This document shows, in pieces, positions 1 to 12,962 of a stretch of 64,000 bases of DNA. The stretch is from positions 19,780,822 through 19,844,821 of the forward strand of contig CM075860.1 in the NCBI GenBank assembly GCA_037975125.1, in the 5' to 3' direction. Numbering within the stretch: position 1 is the stretch's first letter; each line of letters begins with the position of its first letter. The stretch comes from Latrodectus hesperus. Its lineage: Eukaryota > Arthropoda > Arachnida > Araneae > Theridiidae. The notes under the pieces were generated by a model. That model saw only the letters and a program-made list of their open reading frames with translations. It had not been told where the DNA came from and searched no databases. Made by a program: the position numbers and the translations under genes.

Positions 1-3
1 ATC

Positions 4-93
4 GGTATTTGACTGTCTGTCGAGAGTGAAATCAGAATAGGATATGAAGTCAGAACAATCTGTCTGGAGTAATTATGAGAACATAACCCATTT
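4..93. repeat. Dispersed repeat, copy 1 (cut by window edge)
   Basis: This 90-bp stretch aligns with 10719-10808 in the same orientation. Shared blocks include GGTATTTG, TATGAAGTCAGAAC and GTAATTATGAGAA, separated by diverged bases and small gaps. I do not recognise the family. The repeat may extend beyond the left edge of the window. Confidence 0.6.
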
Positions 94-2698
94 GAGAATA
101 TTAGTTAAATAAGAGAGTGGGATTTAATACTGTAAAGATAAACTATTTAGGATTAGAATTGTTATCGTAAGAGCCTTAAATATTATTTATTTTGATTCAC
201 TGCTAAAGTCATATTGTTTCTCCAAATGTTCCATTATTAGTTTCCTTGTATTTTATTTCTTAATAAAACGTTATATATAAACCTATAATTCATATTGATA
301 TAGTAAATTATCTACAATCATAATTTCCTTAAGAAATATAACAGTATCAACATGTTGAATAGTTAAATATTTAGCTGTGTTGCTTTTCTACTGCTACGAC
401 TCTTAATGTGATTTTAAGAATAAAATATTCATTCTAATTTGAATTATAAAAATATTGCAACAATCATCAATAATGGCAGAATATAAAAATGTTGAAAACA
501 AAGAATAACACGTATTTAAGGATTAATTGTTTCAAATGATTAGCAAAAAAAAACCAATGGAGAAATGCTGATATTTTTTCTTCTAAAAATGCAATGATTA
601 ATAAGAATTTTTTTCAAGGAATAGAAAATTAAAATTTAAAATATATAAATTCCTTAGTTTAAATTTTGTTCAAACTAAATATCTTTTTCTCTAAATATAG
701 AACTGGTTAATATTTTAAAAGATAGTATTCTTTAGGCTATATAATCTATCTTTAAGCTTGAGGCTATATATTTTACTTTTTACTCATAAGGCTGTATTTC
801 CTTTACTTTGGCTGAATAATGAGCATTAAATTTAACCTTCCTAATAATTAAAACATGAAAAAGGAAAACAAAGTATTCCATATTAAAAATATTTGGCCAA
901 TCAATACTAATAACTTATTTTATTGCTATTCGTCTATATTTAATTTCTGATAAACCCAGTAAATTATATGCGTGTGATTCAGAGTGTAATGTAATTTAGA
1001 TAAAAGTTTGTGACTTTTCAACCCAATTAACCTAATGAAATATATTATTGCGTTAAATAATTTATTTATACCTTCCAACTTTCCATAAAAATACTTACAA
1101 CGAGATGCTCAGTTTCCCTGTTTACCTGTTTATTCTTGTACGTGATAAATTCTAAGGTAAAAAGTTTCTCGCGCTTGTGTAAGCCATAGAACTAAAAGAA
1201 ACGGCATTAGGGTAATATTCTTTCCCTATGGAATATCCTTTTAATAAACTCGTAATGATGAAAATTAATAAGATTTACAGAAGAAATTCAAACAATCTGA
1301 TTGTTGGTAATATAATTTTTTTATTAAATTTCTTAAGACTGACACATTTATTATATAATAAACATTCTGGTGTTTGTAATTAATTATTGAAGCTTATATT
1401 TTGATAATGAGAAAATTTGAATATAAAGTGTGTTTTGGTTCATTGTAACACGGCAGCAAAAATTATTGTAAAAATTTGTATATACACATTAAAAAACTAT
1501 CTATCTTTCATGATTTATCATATGGAAGTTGTTGTTTTATGAAAATAAACATTTTATTCCAAACTCTTACAATTATAATAAAAAAATATTAGAGTATGTT
1601 TAAATAAAACTACTTTTTAAACTTACGGAAAATTGTTTAATCTGGAAAAGTGCATCAATTATGGAATTATTTAGAAACTTGATATATACCTTTTAAGATA
1701 AAATACCTTCAAAACTATGTTAAAAATTTTGTGTCGATTTTTTCCCTTTGTTTGTTATTGCCAACAATTTAGCAGTTTTCCTTATTTATATGTATAAACA
1801 AATTAACATCGATTGAAAATTGAAATCATTATGCATTCAAATGAAAAGTTAAAAATGCTGATGCCAAAGACAAATTTATTTTTCTTTACATTTTGAATTG
1901 CCACATTCAAATGCAAATAGACATTGAATCTTCATTTAAGTATGGGCAAACAAACTAAATGAGAATAAATGAAATCTTTATCACACTTTGCTACACAAAA
2001 ACTGAATTAAAATGATCTAATTTTAAATCTCTTTATTCAGGCTAAATTAATTAAATATTTATCAGTTTCTAACATCTTAAACCTTTCTTCGCAATTATTT
2101 GTTTTTTATATCTTTTCAATAATTATTAAAATATAACACTCATTCAAAACTCTAATTGTATATACTATTTTCTAAACAGTAATACTAGAAGTAACGAATA
2201 TTTCCTTCATATTATTTGAATTTTGACTTTTTAATACGCGATTTCAGGTGATAAATGAACTTGAAAATATTATTTAGCACCCTTTATAAACAAATAAAAG
2301 GATTATTTTCAATTTTATTTTATTTTTACAGTATCTTAAATTTATGTATAGATACAAATTCTAATATAAAACAATTGGATGTCTTAGTTCTTAGAGCAAA
2401 TAATCTATCCATTATAACTTTCATAAACTTTCCTAGTTGTTTGATATTATTCAAGTGAATGATATTAAATTAATTGCTTTTCTCATTTAATCTCTAAAGT
2501 AAATTTACCCGTACAATTAGTTTGGCAAACGTTGCCTGTAGCGACTTGTCAACATTGGGAAACGAGAATTTATTTCTCATTAAAGGCTTTGTTTAGTAAG
2601 CTTTTAATTAGTCGTCAGTTGTAGAATCACGTGATTATCTAGAAAAAATTAAACTAATTACATGATGATTTTTACGCAAATAAATATAAGCTAGTTTG
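94..2698. other. AT-rich non-coding DNA
   Basis: I see no gene, repeat array or element end here. A 67-codon open frame at 2255-2458 has low-complexity composition and no recognisable domain, so I treat it as chance. Confidence 0.6.
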
Positions 2699-2869
2699 AA
2701 AATGTGATTTATTTCATAATATATTTAAATCGGCTTACAAAATTAAATTAAATTTTAAGGAGTTAATATTTTTAATAACTCCTTGAAATTTATTTTAATT
2801 TTGTAAGCCAATTTAAATATATTATGAAATAAATCACATTTTATTTCATAATATATTTAAATCGGCTTA
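2699..2869. repeat. Near-perfect hairpin (67-bp arms) plus partial third copy
   Basis: The arm at 2699-2765 and the reverse complement of 2776-2842 agree at all but three of 67 positions, with a 10-nt spacer. The first 30 bases of the conserved block recur immediately afterwards as a direct copy at 2840-2869 (TTTATTTCATAATATATTTA and onwards to CGGCTTA). No transposon ends or target duplication are visible. It could be a small foldback element or an inverted duplication made by template switching. Confidence 0.85.
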
Positions 2870-5800
2870 ATTAATATCAAGAATATACTCAGAATATTTT
2901 AAGAAATTTCATTCACTTGAAATAGGGAAATATGTACAAAAATTATTTTTACTTTATATATTTTTTAGCTTTCATTTGATAATTATAATTTTATTTGTTG
3001 CTTAAATTTAAGCAATTGTTTTGAATTGAATATTATAAACATTTAATTTAATTTTCTAATTTAAATATATATAATTTTATGTAAATATAAATTAATCAGT
3101 AAATAAATTAAGTATCATCATATTTTGTTTTAAACAGATTTAAGATTCATCTAGGACATGTTGTCATACCATTTTTTTCAACAGATTCGTTGTTGATCCC
3201 ATTACTGAAAACCCATCTGTCGGTGACACAGTTAATATAAAGCTATAAGAAGAAAAGATACCAACCTGAGAGTCTATGCAACTAAGATTCCATTTTTTAA
3301 ATAGGGTTCATAATAAAGTTGCAGAATCCACTAACGCCATGCAGCTAGCATGCCTGTTTTCCAGGATATTAATATTAACAGACCGCAGAGATTCTGAGCT
3401 TCGCTCCGCAGGACCACTTTAAAACTACGAATTCCACATTCAGCAGGCAATCATAGAATCTCTTCTGACACGGACAGAAATACTGCAAAACAATAAACCA
3501 TTATTCTGACAACAGAAAAATCTATCGACAAATAATAAAATAAGATCTATCTGATAAGTATTTATCCTTCTTACCCGATCACTAAGAAACATTATTAAAA
3601 AGCAGTTATTCAATAAGAAGTTTATTATTTAAATTTTAATTTAAATGAATGTTACTACTTACGGTCATTTTATGAATGGGTCTAAAAGCTAATCATTTGT
3701 GTGGTACAGCATTTTCTCCTACAGGTTACACGGGTGTAGATGTTGATTTTATGTGTATCCTGTATTGCACTAAAATCTTGCTTAATATACAATTGAAACA
3801 AAATATCAGATTTGGGCAGAATTATATTGAGTGTATCTTATAATTTTAATTATATGAAACTTTATTAAAGGACATTTAAAAGTTTAAATGACTTTCATAC
3901 CTTAATATTCTTAAATTGAATATTTTTTTAATTAAAGTTGAAAAGATAAAGAGATTATAAATGCTTATTTTGCATTATATTAAATTGAATGTCATAAACG
4001 GAATGAAACTTTATTTTATTTATTTATATAGATGAATTGTCAAATATTCTAAACACAAATAGTAATTTTTCTAAATAATATTTAACTGTTTAATGAAATA
4101 CTATATAGATAATCACTTAATTTTTTAGGTTATATAAAGACATATCTGAATCTGAATGACTAGTGAAATGACCCCTTCAACTGCTTATAGGTATTTTGAT
4201 GATCATATTGGGTATCTCTCTGACATTTCATCATACACCAAACAAAACAAAAGGTACCAAAACAAAACAACAGACTCTCTTTTATGTGTTTAAAATATTA
4301 AAACTGACAAGGTTTAATACAAATACAAGAAAATGTTTTAAAAATCACCTTTGTTTTCAATTTTATTATTGTGCTTAATCTGAAAGTGTTCGGAATCTAT
4401 TGTCAAAAGTATTCTTTAAATTATTCAAAAATCCTCTAAATTAAATAATGTATTTTATTAGTCACAGAAAAGAAATTTGAATTTTTAATTGTGTTAAATT
4501 ATCTCTTTTAAGTAAGAAAAAATAACTAATACCTTAATTTTAATTAATGCACAAAAATTAAAATTAACATAGCAGGCAATATCATAATCCAATCTCAAGT
4601 GAAAGTTCAATATATTATCAATCATATTTATATAGAAAAATGACTATGGTCAGGTAAATATATTTTAATTTTTTTAAATAGAAAGTAACAAAATCAAACT
4701 AATAACTTATATGAAAATTATAGCCAATAGTTTTAATTAAAATGTTTTCATTAAAACACTTTAAAAGTTTATAAAAATTTAAAACGCATTAATAAATTAA
4801 TTTTGATTGCTGTTAACATAAATTAATAAATACCTTAGTTCATATTATTTATGAAAATGCGAATGTGACAAACGTTTCTAACTAACTTAATCATTGAAAA
4901 TAAATGGAAGAGCGGAGTTACATAAATTGCTTATGAGAGAATTACTTTTGATAATGTGACAGTTTTAGAAACAAATGATGATGCAGTACGAAATCCGAGA
5001 AACACACCTAAGTGGAATTATTAAGAGAATATAATATTTCTGAACAATTAGTGATCGTAAATGTAATTTATGATAGAAATTTTGAGCTTACACTATTAAT
5101 TTTAATGACGTATCATTAGTTATTTACAGAGCACGTGACACAAATTTACGTAATTCATAAAGATTTTATTAACAACATATGTAGTAGTTTGGTTGAATCG
5201 TAATTATAATTAAAGTCAATTAAATTAAGTTTCAGAATTTTTTAAGATTTTCACAAAATAAAATTTAACGGGATCTTATATTTAGAAACATATATTGAAT
5301 CAAATTACTGTTGTTATCAAAATAAATTAAGATTTCTAAATTTGGAAAAAAATATTTCCCTATAAAGATTTTAATAATTATTAAAATCACTTTGCTATTT
5401 CAAATTCATGGTTAAAGTATGATGAAATAAAATCATTCATTTAAAAAATGAATGTTTGCAAATCTAAAAATAAAATAAACAATATAATTTTTCAATTTTT
5501 TTAATTACTTGATTTATTTTAAGTTAATGAAGAAACAAGAATTGTAACATGTTTTTATTTATGTTCAGAGTTAAATGTAAAAAGCATAATAATATAAAAT
5601 GCATTTCCTTGTAGGTAATAAAAATAATTGAAATTGAAAAATTAATTCATTTAAAAATAAAAAATACAGTAGTTTTGTAAAAGTTATATTTTAATAAAGT
5701 TATAATAAAGCTTTGGAAAAGTTATATTTGGATAAGTTATATTAAATTTGTAAAAACTTTTTTACAAAGGAAAAAAGTATTTACAAATTTAAATCTTCCT

Positions 5801-8800
5801 AAGTACTTTTCATATTCTTGAAAAATTGTAATAACCATTTGAGGAGTTTGTTTAAGAGAAATAAAATATTATTAAAATAAAATATTATAAAATAAAATAA
5901 TATAAAATATTATATTATTAAATATGCAATGGTTTTGCGAAACAGAATGTTCTTTATTTTTATTCTTAGAATATAAGAGGAAAAATATGTGAAACAGTAG
6001 TCAAAAATATATTTAGAAAATGCATTTAAATTTAAAAAAATAATTCTATATAGGTAGACATGATATTGAACGGTGAAATCAAATGTTTTTTTCTGTTTTC
6101 TAAACCTAATATCAATATCTTATTTAAATATATTTAATTTATATTATATAACTTCCTATAAAGCTTTTCCATTTTCAAAAGTTTGAATTTCTAAAACTGT
6201 TGATTGAAAGTTTTGAATATGCACTCAAAGATGTTTCTTAATTCATTCAAAAAATACTAAAACAATTTAAGAAGTACAGTTAAAAAATGTAAACATCACA
6301 TTTAAAATACATTAACAATTCGAGAAAAAAACATTTGTTTATCAAATAATTTTATATTATTAGTTTTATTTATTTTTGAATGTTTTTCTCTTTAAAAACT
6401 ATCTCCGCCTTTTATTTTCTCTGCCATTTAAAGTGTATCTCACTATTTCTTAGAATTTAACTTATTACTTAATCATTGAAATTATACATTTTACACATAA
6501 AATTTTAAAGTACAAAATATACGGCTCACATATCAACCTAAACTTTAACAAAAAAGAAATAAATATCTATCTCGATTTAAAGTAAAAAGAATTATTTTCC
6601 CTCCAGATATGTTGCAATTTATTAATGTTTATGGAATGATCTTTTACATTATTTAAGGTGATAATTACCTTTTAAATAAATAATTCATTATTGGAATGAC
6701 CTTTGTCTAAAACTAGTTTTTAAACTAGTTACTGTTAGCTAACACTTAATGAATCATTTATCTCAAAAATCAATTAATATCTCGAATTTGCATTACATTT
6801 ACCATCCTTTTAACTATAATGCTTAGCGGTGTTTTAGTTCAATACTCATGGTGATTATCAATCTCGATCACAATCAGTTTTTGATGGATGGCAAGTTGGA
6901 CGTAGATATATTTCTATCTTGAAATGCCTAATTAAATTGAGAAAATCCATGTAGTTGTTTAATCGAAATCGTGTTAATGGCGGCAGTTTTATAGAATTTG
7001 GAACTAGAAGATTTTAAATCAGATGAATTTATTAAATTCAAATTCAATTTGGTAATTAACTCTGAGACAAAGATGGATAATTTTTAGTACATATAAGAAT
7101 AAATACTTAATGAAAGTAAAAACAGTTTTTGAATGGAATTCTTACTAGAAATATGTTATTATTTTTATAGTATTTTCCATATTTTCAGTTTATTTGTATG
7201 GTAATATTTGCAACCCTTACTTCAATTGTATAGATTTAAGAAACAAATTTTAATTTAAAACTTATTATCTAAAAAATTGTTAAATAAAAAAAATATTAAT
7301 ATATTTTGTTTTTTGTTTCTGTTGTAATTGTTTTGTATGTAAAAATTATCTGATACATGTTTAATTACACCATTCATTTACTGTATCCTAAATAGCTACA
7401 GATGACAACTCATGGTTAAGTTATGTGTATTTAAGATAAATTATTTTATTTCATAAAAGAGTAAGAAAAATTAAATGAAAACAAAACATTAATATTGCGT
7501 CATATAACTTAAATAACGAAATTGTTAACATAAATATAAAGATATCTTTGGTAAGAGAAATAATTCTGTAAATGTTTAGTATTTATTGATAACTGAAACT
7601 GTGTCTTTTCATGTTTACTTAGCATGTAACTGATTAGAGAGAAAATAAGCATTATAAACAATATGGGTAAAAATTTCTTTTATGAAGTATAAGCAAGGAA
7701 TATAACATATTTAATTTAAATAGAAATATATCAACAAATATTTCTTCATTCTATATGTATATATTTCCAAACACATAAAAAACTTATTAAAATAAAAAAA
7801 AATTGTTATACCTAATAGGTTATGTGCTTACTTGTTCTGTATATAGTAAATGGGATGCTATACCATTCCACATGCAGAAACTACATTAACTTCCTGCGAA
7901 TCGCAGGAAGAGGGTAAAAAAACTTACTTTTTCTTTCAAAACAGACCACAGAAGTTCTATATTCTTAACGCTGATTATGTGTTGAATACTGGTTCATTCT
8001 GGGAAAAACAACATCCTCAGAAAGAAGCAGTATCAATAACAATTGTTGTTTACATTTTAGATATATTTGTGTACAGTTTCTCTTTTTTCAACACTTGTTT
8101 AAGAGTTTTTTAAATAAAAATTTCACTAGAATGTTAGAAACACCCAAATATTTTTCCTTTTTTAGAAAGTGAGTAATTAAAATATATTGGCACATAAGAT
8201 TTCAGTAATTCAATTAAAAATACACATATTATATTTTTATACTTCACCTCCATATACAACTATATTCAATAATTTACACATGTATACATTTATACATAAA
8301 TTTAATGCAATAGTAGATAAGATATGTAGTGTGCTGCGTATGAGTCTGACAACCTTAACAAAGAGAAAAAGACACTAGAACGCAATTCAAAAAATATTTT
8401 TTGCAGTCAGTCCTTTTATAAGCTCTTACTGTTTGAATGTTATAAAATAAAATAATAATGTTATAAAATAAAATAATAAAAATCTCAAAACCTTATTAAT
8501 ACTCTTTTTTAAAAAATTACTTAAAATATTAAACAAAAAAATAATAATTAGTACCCAGAAAAAAAAAGATAAATTATATTTCTGAATAAATACTTAATGT
8601 TTAAAAAATTGCTATCAAACAATCAATGATGCATTTGAACATAAAATTGCTATCTCTAAGAGCAATTTTTTAAAAAATTGATATTTTCTTTAAAATTTTT
8701 AAAAGCGTTAACTGTTACTTTCACAAATTAAATAAGTAACTTTACGCTAACTAAAAATGCTATTACATTAATACGAAAAACATCATTTATAAAAATAAAC

Positions 8801-10718
8801 AGAAGGTTTGAAAACTAATTTTAGTAATAATCAATGAATCAAATGAATAATCTTATTCAATTTATACATCATAAACTAAATTTTAGAAAGCATAAAACAT
8901 AAATTTATTATTAAAATAAAAGAATTAGAATATAAAAAATAGGGTTAAAATTAGTATTGTAAAAGAGAAAAAAATTTTAACTTGCTTATAAATCGTTAAA
9001 AATTACAAAAGTTTTATGAATGTCATATAAATAAAAAGCTTTGAAATAAATAATAAGATATTTGAATGCGTTATTTACTATTTAGCAAAACTTTTGCATT
9101 TTCTTCAGTTGTATAAAACTTAAATATTTGTATTACTCATAAACTAAAAAGAAGCTGTACACATTTTTGTACAATTCGAATCACTCATAAAATTCAACAA
9201 ATGGTAGCAAAAATGATTTTGAATGAGCTAAAAAACTTACACATTTTTAATAATACAATCTACAATTCTCTGTCTACCTGCATCTATAAATTTTTAATAT
9301 GAGCTAGTTTTTGTAATAAAATAATCAAAGCTAGAAACCTATGCATTCTGCGTATTGTAATCGATCTTAAAAAATGCTTTAATGGAGTCATACATGTAAA
9401 TGATTTAAGAGTGATTTATTTTCAATAATATTAAATGTTCAAATATTAAATCAATCAAATCCATATCTTTCACTCAAATATCTGACAGATTAAAATATTA
9501 AAATAATTGGATCAATTTCACATCTTCTACCAAATTTACTAATTTGTATGGAAAAATACATAACTAGGATTTATCTTAATATAAAAATATAACAAAACAA
9601 TAAATTCAATTCGTTATATCTAAATAACTAAAGAAAATATTGAACAGAAGTTATGTTCTATAAATTGTCTTAAATGCTTAAGATATTGTCTTAAAGATAT
9701 TTTGCATAAGATATTTCAAATTATAGAAAATCAATCTTTCTAAAAGCAAAATAAATTTGCATTGAAATATGAAACAACGTGTGAAGCCATGTATTAATAT
9801 ATTTTTCAGTCGAATAAGTGAATAAATAAAAAAATTACATGAATTCATGTATACTTGTATTAATGTACATGTATTAAAAAACAATATTCATATGTTTTAT
9901 GGTAGATTAAATTGAGTTGTTAAGAATTTAATGAATAAGTGACTAAATATTGAAGAGAAAAAATTGCATCTATTTATCTATACTTCAGTTCCAATTTTAA
10001 AGAAAATAATAATTCATTTTAAAGCAGTTTTTAATTTCATAGTCAATCATTCAAATTTTTTCGGTATAAATTAAATATTAAATTAAAAATGAAATCTATT
10101 ACGATTCTAATAAAGTATGTTTTGTGTCAGTGAATATATGTTTTAATTTTTAAATTTTTTTTGCATATTCATCTTAACAGAAATCTCAAACTCACTATTA
10201 ATAATATATTTGGATTTTCTAATGTCGATTTTATATTTTTTTTCGTAAAATAAATGAGCATCAAAATATGACTCTGTGATTTTTTTATTTAAATAGATTT
10301 CACAACATATTAATATAATGAGATTAATTTTTAACTGGATATTTCATTAAAATTTTGTTAAAATGTATACAATACGTAACTATAATTAAGTTTGAAAATT
10401 TTTTTAATAAGTTGACTTTTAATATTTTAAAAGTCTTAATTTCTTACAATGATCAACATTAACATAGCTTTATCTAAATATTTACAAATATTTCATCAAT
10501 TAGCTTTGCATAACATATATTCAGTTTATTGTCAAAATAATTGACTTTTAGAGAATTTAACCATTAATGTGTTTAATAAATTACATCGTGAAAGGTCCAG
10601 TAAGTGCTTTCACCAGTTCCTGATAACAGATAGTGTTCGGATCTGACAGGCGCAGTCCTTAACAAAAAGGGGTGGGGAGGAATGATGGAAACGAGAATGT
10701 TAATTGCTTTTCGTGGTG
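2870..10718. other. AT-rich non-coding DNA
   Basis: No supported gene. The patch at about 3140-3490 is less AT-rich than its surroundings, but I could not match it to an element. An 87-codon open frame at 7850-8113 holds a 10-bp perfect inverted repeat and no recognisable domain. Short A+T-rich direct repeats occur at about 5860-5925 and 8443-8480. Confidence 0.5.
7890..7910. repeat. Short perfect inverted repeat
   Basis: CTTCCTGCGA (7890-7899) is followed after one base by TCGCAGGAAG (7901-7910), its exact reverse complement. It is GC-rich in an otherwise very AT-rich stretch. Function unknown. Confidence 0.8.
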
Positions 10719-10808
10719 GGTATTTGTTGACTGACACTGCTGAAATGAGATTTAGTTATGAAGTCAGAACTGTATAATTACAGGTAATTATGAGAATGTA
10801 AAACATTT
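10719..10808. repeat. Dispersed repeat, copy 2
   Basis: Partner of the repeat at 4-93, in the same orientation. The DNA just upstream (10600-10718) is less AT-rich than its surroundings and contains AAAAGGGGTGGGGAGG, so the repeat may start further left. The matching part of copy 1 would lie outside this window. Confidence 0.6.
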
Positions 10809-11116
10809 CAGAAAAAAATCGATAATTAACATTAACTATTTCATATCATACTAATCCTTGAATATATTATTTACTTTATTTATTCATATGTTTTATTTTG
10901 TTACTATACGTATCTGATTAAACAAAACATAATCTTTAATTTACTATTTCATAAATTTTCAATGATAAAATTTAGTCATAAATATGCTACATGATATGCA
11001 ACACAGTTTAATAACTAAGAATAATTATCTAAAAAAGTTATATAAGACATTTGAACATTAATTAAGGGAATGTAAATTTTTTTATAATATTTTAAAGTAT
11101 TTAAATATTTTAAAAG

Positions 11117-11393
11117 TGTAGCGCCCTCTATCTGCAGCGCCACCCATGGCATCGTCAACGAGAAGGCCAGTCCCTCTCCAACAACCGACGGTATGAGACA
11201 TGTCCATATGACTCTCATGTTTATTTTTTTCTTCAAATTTAAATGTTTTAGATGTTATTTAGTATTATTTGTAGTATCTGTGTGTATCTGTGTTGTGCTC
11301 AAATTGTACCTTAAATTGTAATAAAATATTTTGAGCTATTTAAGGAACTTATTTCTTTGTTCCTATTAAACCAGCTACATGCTACACGCTACA
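11117..11393 (+). repeat. 5' LTR (277 bp)
   Basis: Starts TGTAGCGCCC and ends ACGCTACA. It matches 17406-17683 base for base except for one T fewer in the T run at about 11224-11230. An AATAAA at 11320-11325 is a candidate polyadenylation signal. I could not pick out a firm TATA box. Confidence 0.97.
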
Positions 11394-11398
11394 AAAAA

Positions 11399-11417
11399 TG
11401 GCAGCCCAACGTGGGGC
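11399..11417 (+). other. Primer-binding site, tRNA-Lys type with one extra base
   Basis: TGGCAGCCCAACGTGGGGC begins 5 nt after the LTR. It matches the complement of the 3' end of animal tRNA-Lys(CTT), as I know it, except for an additional A after TGGC. Either the host tRNA differs or the site tolerates a bulge. Confidence 0.8.
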
Positions 11418-12962
11418 CCGAGTTCGAGTTTCTTTTTGCTCTTGAAAATTCTACCCAGAATTAAATTTTGTTGTTGGAGGGGAACTCAAAATTTTACAGG
11501 TTACCTCCTGATGTGTAGTGTTTTATGGATTCATTAGAAGTATAATCTCATCCGAGATCATTATTGTTCGATTCCGAAGTGTAATCTCATCCGAGATAAT
11601 TGTGCTAGTTCGTTTGAGGAGTTCAGCGATCTGAAAATTCCAGATAAGTTGCTTTTATACTGTACTAAGAATTAAAATTAAGTTATGTTTAAGCACAAAA
11701 ATGTTAATGTTTAAGCACGTATGAATATAAAACTATATAAAAAGTTTCTTTATAAGTTGTGTTCCATAAAAGTGTTATTATTTTATGTTCTTGAATTTTG
11801 AACAGTATTATTACTTGCGAGTATAATTATTTGTTTGATTTGGTAGATATGTTTCACATATTATTAAATGAATAATATTTTGTATTAGAGTATTGAATTA
11901 AAAGATATATTTATTTTATTATTATATTTGAAGTATTATAGTATGTGTACGTGAATTAATATCTCTGTTACTTCTGAATATTTTATATTTCTCATATATT
12001 ATCTTTCTTAATTCTGAATAGTTGAAAATATATTCTTTACAGTGAGATAGTGTTTAAAATATAGTATCTAACAGAATTTAATTGTCTGGTGACTGTTCAT
12101 TTTTCATGGGATGATACTTTTGTTTTGATTTAAAACACGAAACAAGGCGCCGCAAACGACCGTTGTTATTGCTTTCATATACGCCTCACTGTCTAGCCTT
12201 TCAGTATCTATGAATGCTTATTTTTATTTATTTAATTTTTTTTCGTCATTCACTTTCTGTTTAGAATCTTTGTGTTTTATTTTTTTAGTAAGTGGTTTCA
12301 TTGAATAAAGAATGAAAATATATTGTATTCCATGTATATATTTAAGGTTATATATTAAGATTACAACATTATTATTAATATTTTGGTAAAAGGTATCAGA
12401 ATTGATATTCTAGAAAATTGAAGAACTTTTAAGTTAAATAAAAAGTCAATAAAACATTTTGTTATTTTATATATAAAATATTCTTTGAATGCATATGATT
12501 AAGTTATCTCAATTAATATATTTTGAATTATTGAATGTGGTATTAAAGTATTGATAAAATATAATTTATAAACAAAGGTACACATTTAGTGATTATTAGT
12601 AATTATAAAACGAAAGTAAAGAGTTATAAATGAAACGAAAATAAAATTCATGGTAGAATTGTGAAATGCTTTGTTTTGGTTTTGTTTGATTACAGTGAAT
12701 ATCATATGAATATTTCAGGTTTATTTACAATAATTTAAGAGTTCATTTTATTTGCAGTAAATATTTGGATAAATAATAATAGGTTATACTTTACTTATGT
12801 TTAAAGTTAAAATGTTTATATTTTCACATAATATTGTATTTAAGACTGATGGTGTTTAAATTTCGTTTTAACTAAAATAAATAAACACATATTTTAAAAA
12901 AATCAGTATTTTAAATCAGTTGAAAATAACTTTAGAACTCTTAAAAATAAACTCATGCAAAA
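11418..12962 (+). other. Long AT-rich leader of the LTR element
   Basis: About 1.5 kb separates the primer site from the gag start, with no long open frame. It contains a 26-bp tandem repeat at 11537-11562 and 11576-11601 (period 39, two mismatches). Each unit carries ATCTCATCCGAGAT, which can form a 5-bp stem. The leader presumably holds the packaging signal and gag translation control, but nothing specific can be read from it. Confidence 0.7.

Noticed and set aside
7850..8113. 87-codon open frame, possible host exon
   Set aside because: No recognisable domain, no partner exons and no clear splice context; it could be chance.
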